A DNA stretch of 8,527 bases. Origin: Succinatimonas hippei (lineage in GTDB: Bacteria; Pseudomonadota; Gammaproteobacteria; Enterobacterales; Succinivibrionaceae). The notes below the pieces were generated by a model. That model ran no database searches. It was not told the origin of the DNA and saw only the letters and a program-made list of their open reading frames with translations. Where the stretch lies: assembly GCA_004557545.1 (NCBI GenBank), contig SFGV01000087.1:1-8527 (forward strand), read 5' to 3'. Made by a program: the position numbers and the translations under genes. Positions 5,943-8,527 of this stretch are shown here, piece after piece; position 1 is the stretch's first letter; the number at the start of each line of letters is the position of its first letter.

Positions 5943-6848
5943 ATGATCGCAAGCGGCGATCTTTCACATAAGCTTAAGGAAGATGGTCCTTATGGTTACT
6001 CTGCGGACGGTCCGATGTTTGACCGTGATATCTGTGAGATCTTTAAAAGCGGGGATTTTCTGAAGCTTTTAAATCTCAATCAGGCCGTATGCGAGAGCGC
6101 CGCCGAGTGCGGGTACCGCTCTTTTCTCATCATGGCGGGAGCGCTTGACTCTCTTGGTGTAAAACCGGAGCTTTTATCCTATGAAGGACCTTTTGGCGTA
6201 GGCTACGCGGTCGCGACCTTCAGGGTGGAGGGATCTGATCCCAAACGTAATTTCGCCGCTCAGTATGAAAAAATCCAGCAGGATTTAGCTGACAAACGCC
6301 ATGAAAGTGAGGACATTGTTGTAAGCCTTGCCCGCCGCACCATTGAGTCGGTGGTAAAAAGCGGCATTCTGACGCGCGCTGCTACCACTGACGATCTTAG
6401 AGCTTATCTTCCGCAAATTCCTACGGAGCTTACGAAAAAGAAGGCCTCGTGCTTTGTGACTATCCACAAATACGGCAATCTGCGCGGCTGCATCGGCACG
6501 CTCATGCCGGTTTGCTCATCGCTTGGCGAGGAGATAGAGCGCAATGCTATCAGCGCCTGCAGCTCTGACCCGCGCTTTGATCCGGTAACAGAGTCTGAGC
6601 TGCCTTATCTTGAGTACAGCGTTGATGTGCTGGATGAACCCGAGAGTATTAAATCTCCTGAGGAATTAAATCCCAGGGTATACGGCGTGATTGTCACAAA
6701 GGGAGCAAGACGCGGGGTACTGCTGCCGGATCTTGACGGGGTTGAGACCGTTGAGCAACAGCTTTCAATCGCCAAGCGCAAGGCGGGGCTTGATCCCTAT
6801 GAGGAAGGCTGCTCGCTAAAGCGCTTTACCGTAAAGCGCCACTTCTGA
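5943..6848 (+). CDS. amrA: AmmeMemoRadiSam system protein A: LigB-like C-terminal part plus intact AMMECR1 domain
   Basis: 301 codons from the first ATG in this frame; the frame itself is open from 5874, and no ribosome binding site precedes 5943, so the ATG is probably internal to the original gene. Residues 1-93 are the end of the LigB-like domain: 'SGDLSHKLKEDGPYGYS' (SGDLSH holds the late catalytic/metal-site histidine), 'ECGYRSFLIMAGALD' and 'YEGPFGVGYAVATF'. Residues about 123-301 are a full AMMECR1 domain with the hallmark LRGCIGTL at 180-187 (Cys183), 'SDPRFDPV' at 208-215, and a C-terminus 'KRFTVKRHF'. AMMECR1 proteins have no established reaction; genomic linkage with LigB/Memo and the radical SAM protein defines the system. 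amrS starts 14 bp after the stop. If translated, the protein would need an internal initiation site. Confidence 0.75.
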   Translation: MIASGDLSHKLKEDGPYGYSADGPMFDRDICEIFKSGDFLKLLNLNQAVCESAAECGYRSFLIMAGALDSLGVKPELLSYEGPFGVGYAVATFRVEGSDPKRNFAAQYEKIQQDLADKRHESEDIVVSLARRTIESVVKSGILTRAATTDDLRAYLPQIPTELTKKKASCFVTIHKYGNLRGCIGTLMPVCSSLGEEIERNAISACSSDPRFDPVTESELPYLEYSVDVLDEPESIKSPEELNPRVYGVIVTKGARRGVLLPDLDGVETVEQQLSIAKRKAGLDPYEEGCSLKRFTVKRHF

Positions 6849-6862
6849 GAGCGGGGCTTTAT

Positions 6863-7714
6863 ATGATGAAGAGCGGAAATACACCAAAGGCGAGGTGTGA
6901 TCTCTGTCCAAGGCTCTGTGAGATAGCCGAAGGTCACGTGGGTATTTGCAAAGCCCGCTCATGTAAAAACGGCGTGATTGTTGATGACAATTACGGCCTT
7001 GTATCAGCTCTGGCGCTTGATCCTATAGAAAAGAAACCATTAAGGCGCTTTTTCCCGGGGTCAAGGATCCTCTCAGTCGGATCCTACGGGTGCAACTTAA
7101 GATGCCCCTTCTGTCAGAACCATGAGATCTCGATGGCGGGAAAATCAGATCTCAGATTAAAAAAGACTACACCTGAGGAACTGGTAGCGCTCGCAAAATC
7201 CCTGATGCCCCGGGGAAACATCGGCATTGCCTTTACCTACAACGAGCCTGTCATAAGCTATGAGTTTGTGCTTGACACCTTCACACTCGCCAAGAGCGAA
7301 GGTCTTAAGACGGTGCTGGTTACCAACGGCACCCTGCTTGAAAAGCCGCTTTTAAAGCTATTGCCATTACTTGACGCGGCAAATGTCGATCTTAAAGGCT
7401 TCAGTGATGAGTTTTACAAATGGGTCAAAGGGGACTTTGAGTGCGTAAAGCGCTTTATTGAGCTCTCATATGACAGGATCCATTTTGAGGTGACAACACT
7501 CGTCATCCCCGGCAAAAACGATTCTGATGAGGAGATGGAAGCTGAAAGCTCCTGGATCTCCTCACTTGATAAGAACATTCCCCTTCACCTCTCAAGATAC
7601 TTTCCGCGCTATAATTGCACTGAGAGTACTGAAATAACTCCACTTGAAACGCTATTGCGTCTTCAAACCATAGCCTCGCGTCATCTTAAATACGTGTACA
7701 CCGGAAATATCTGA
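6863..7714 (+). CDS. amrS: AmmeMemoRadiSam system radical SAM enzyme
   Basis: A 283-residue, complete, probably cytoplasmic iron-sulfur enzyme. The radical SAM motif CxxxCxxC is at Cys77, Cys81 and Cys84 ('YGCNLRCPFCQNHEIS') and would hold the 4Fe-4S cluster that cleaves S-adenosylmethionine. An N-terminal cysteine-rich segment (Cys12, 15, 19, 29, 34; 'ARCDLCPRLCEIAEGHVGIC') precedes it, as usual for this PflA-related family. 'FTYNEPVISYEF' (124-135), 'LVTNGTL' (152-158), 'ANVDLKGF' (173-180) and 'LHLSRYFPRYN' (241-251) follow, with the family ending 'LKYVYTGNI'. The substrate is unknown for the family. The start is at 6863, with an adjacent second ATG at 6866; the ribosome site (GCGGGG, 6851-6856) is poor, so coupling to the upstream gene (14-bp gap) is likely. 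It remains intact although its partner gene is broken. Confidence 0.92.
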   Translation: MMKSGNTPKARCDLCPRLCEIAEGHVGICKARSCKNGVIVDDNYGLVSALALDPIEKKPLRRFFPGSRILSVGSYGCNLRCPFCQNHEISMAGKSDLRLKKTTPEELVALAKSLMPRGNIGIAFTYNEPVISYEFVLDTFTLAKSEGLKTVLVTNGTLLEKPLLKLLPLLDAANVDLKGFSDEFYKWVKGDFECVKRFIELSYDRIHFEVTTLVIPGKNDSDEEMEAESSWISSLDKNIPLHLSRYFPRYNCTESTEITPLETLLRLQTIASRHLKYVYTGNI

Positions 7715-7790
7715 AATCTCAAGACAGGTCAAAGAGCTTTTGAGGATGACGCGGTAAATACCTGGAAAGAGAAAAAATGGCTGAGCATCA

Positions 7791-8527
7791 TTAGAGAGAG
7801 CTGATGTCAGTTTTAAAATTGGTGATCAAAAGATGTTTCACCTGCTTTGAGTTACGGTTCATGAAGCTTACCCGGTAGGTCTTGTCAAATTCAAAGATAT
7901 TAAAATCACCGCGGTAAAGCTCTGAGATGAAGTCGGTGTTTTTAATCACCAGAACAAACCGGGCTTTCAGGTTCAAAAGCACCTTGTGAAGACGCTCCTG
8001 CTCCGCTCTCCCAAAGGAGTTTTGGGCGTAGGTTGAGAAATCGCTGTCATATGGCGGGTCAAGAAACACAAAATCCTGACTGTCAGGCTTTGCCCTGCTT
8101 AAGAATTCCTCAAAATCAAGACATGAGAACTCAGCGCTCACGAGCTTGTCCCGCATTTGATCTGAGAACACGTATTCAAGCTTTTTTCCAAGATCCTTCC
8201 TGTTATAAGTGATCCCGCCGTAGGGCACGTTAAACTCCCCTTTCTTGTTGTAGCGGAACATAGAGGAGTAGCAGTACTCCCGTATAAAAAAGAACAGAGC
8301 TGATCTGAAGCCTGTGCCTGAATTGGCAGTGACATTCTGATTGTTGTACAGAAAGCGGACATACATGTAAAAGGCAGATTTTAGCGAGGCCTCAAGGTTA
8401 TTTAAGCGCTCCTCCACATTAAGGCTACCTTTTTTAGCCTCAAGTTTTTTAAGGCGCTTGAGCTTGTCACTGAGGTTTCTTTGAATTTCATCAGGGAATC
8501 TCTCACGCGATGGCAGATATGCAATCT
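7791..8527 (-). CDS. D12-class (Dam-family) DNA adenine N6-methyltransferase, 3' part; 5' end beyond right edge
   Basis: Read on the minus strand, the frame enters from the right edge without a stop and ends at TAA (7793-7791), giving 244 visible residues. It transfers a methyl group from SAM to adenine N6 in DNA. Support: the class D12 catalytic motif DPPY ('FVFLDPPYDSD', plus-strand 8049-8060) and the Dam-family signature 'MFRYNKKGEFNVPYGG' about 60 residues before it, close to 'RFNRSGEFNVPFG' of E. coli Dam. 'NSKQVKHLLITNF' lies near the end. The SAM-binding FxGxG motif is outside the window. A GTG at 8417 is not the likely start, because the frame upstream stays open and protein-like, with a Lys/Leu-rich, perhaps coiled, stretch (KLKRLKKLEAKKGS). 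It could be an orphan Dam or the methylase of a restriction-modification pair; the missing neighbour decides. It converges on amrS, and no terminator is evident in the 76-bp gap. Confidence 0.88.
   Translation of the reverse strand, partial: IAYLPSRERFPDEIQRNLSDKLKRLKKLEAKKGSLNVEERLNNLEASLKSAFYMYVRFLYNNQNVTANSGTGFRSALFFFIREYCYSSMFRYNKKGEFNVPYGGITYNRKDLGKKLEYVFSDQMRDKLVSAEFSCLDFEEFLSRAKPDSQDFVFLDPPYDSDFSTYAQNSFGRAEQERLHKVLLNLKARFVLVIKNTDFISELYRGDFNIFEFDKTYRVSFMNRNSKQVKHLLITNFKTDISSL

Larger units (their letters stand above)
5560..6848 (+). pseudogene. LigB-like/AMMECR1 fusion gene (AmmeMemoRadiSam system), broken by internal loss and frameshift
   Basis: Taken as a whole, this is the two-domain gene that in many anaerobes precedes the AmmeMemoRadiSam radical SAM gene: an N-terminal LigB-like (class III extradiol dioxygenase fold) domain fused to a C-terminal AMMECR1 domain. 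The 5' part reads in one frame to a TAG at 5893-5895. Family similarity resumes in another frame just before that, with 'LLGEAVAKCAEKLGRRIVM' ahead of the ATG at 5943. From the recalled family pattern, the segment that should lie between 'IADELKKD' and 'LGEAVAKCAEKLG' (containing LDHG-MVPLYF and VRIGLSGL) is missing. That is about 40-45 residues, a net loss of 3n+1 bases. A simple programmed frameshift would not restore this segment. Either the gene is a pseudogene or the assembly is wrong here. Both flanking parts are otherwise well preserved, which suggests a recent event. Confidence 0.75.

Noticed and set aside
5880..5945. Programmed ribosomal frameshift joining the two LigB-AMMECR1 parts
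   Set aside because: No slippery heptamer is visible at the junction, and about 40 residues of the fold are missing rather than present in another frame.
7712..7714. UGA recoded as an amino acid in this organism
   Set aside because: metG, the AMMECR1 gene and the gpN remnant all end at TGA exactly where their families end.
1..8527. CRISPR array, tRNA or rRNA genes
   Set aside because: No regularly spaced repeats, no cloverleaf-like segments and no conserved rRNA stretches were seen on either strand.

Overview
The window looks like chromosomal sequence from an anaerobic gammaproteobacterium. MetG is of the enterobacterial type (four-cysteine zinc knuckle and a fused C-terminal tRNA-binding domain). 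It sits beside a YgiW/BOF-type periplasmic protein, a Mu-like phage remnant and an AmmeMemoRadiSam locus of the kind common in anaerobes. A Succinivibrionaceae-like host is my guess from this mix, not something the sequence proves.

Layout, left to right. (1) 1-195, minus: the 5' end of an unrecognised gene that leaves the window on the left. (2) 196-398: a divergent intergenic region with a 10-bp direct repeat and an extended -10 promoter. (3) 399-1960, plus: a secreted BOF (OB-fold) protein with a histidine-rich tail, then a 10-helix DMT/EamA transporter 11 bp downstream, probably one operon. (4) 1961-2429: 469 bp without a long gene but rich in hairpins. It ends in an intrinsic terminator, which overlaps a 34-codon small ORF with a good Shine-Dalgarno, just ahead of metG. 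(5) 2439-4478: metG, followed by a strong terminator. (6) 4544-5090: the frameshifted C-terminal part of a Mu gpN-like DNA circularization protein, a prophage fossil abutting the metG terminator. (7) 5091-5559: a stretch without a convincing gene, AT-rich then GC-rich, with perfect short inverted repeats. (8) 5560-7714, plus: an AmmeMemoRadiSam pair, a LigB-like/AMMECR1 fusion gene followed 14 bp later by the radical SAM gene amrS. (9) 7791 to the right edge, minus: the 3' part of a Dam-family (D12 class) DNA adenine methylase, convergent with amrS.

The most notable point is that the LigB-AMMECR1 fusion is broken. Around 5870-5880 the reading frame changes, and roughly 40-45 residues expected in the family are missing, including the DHG-type catalytic segment. 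The AMMECR1 domain and amrS downstream are intact. This is either real decay of one half of the system or an assembly error, and the sequence alone cannot separate the two. The second notable point is the metG leader, where a small ORF and an intrinsic terminator overlap in a way that could allow attenuation-type control. That is speculative.
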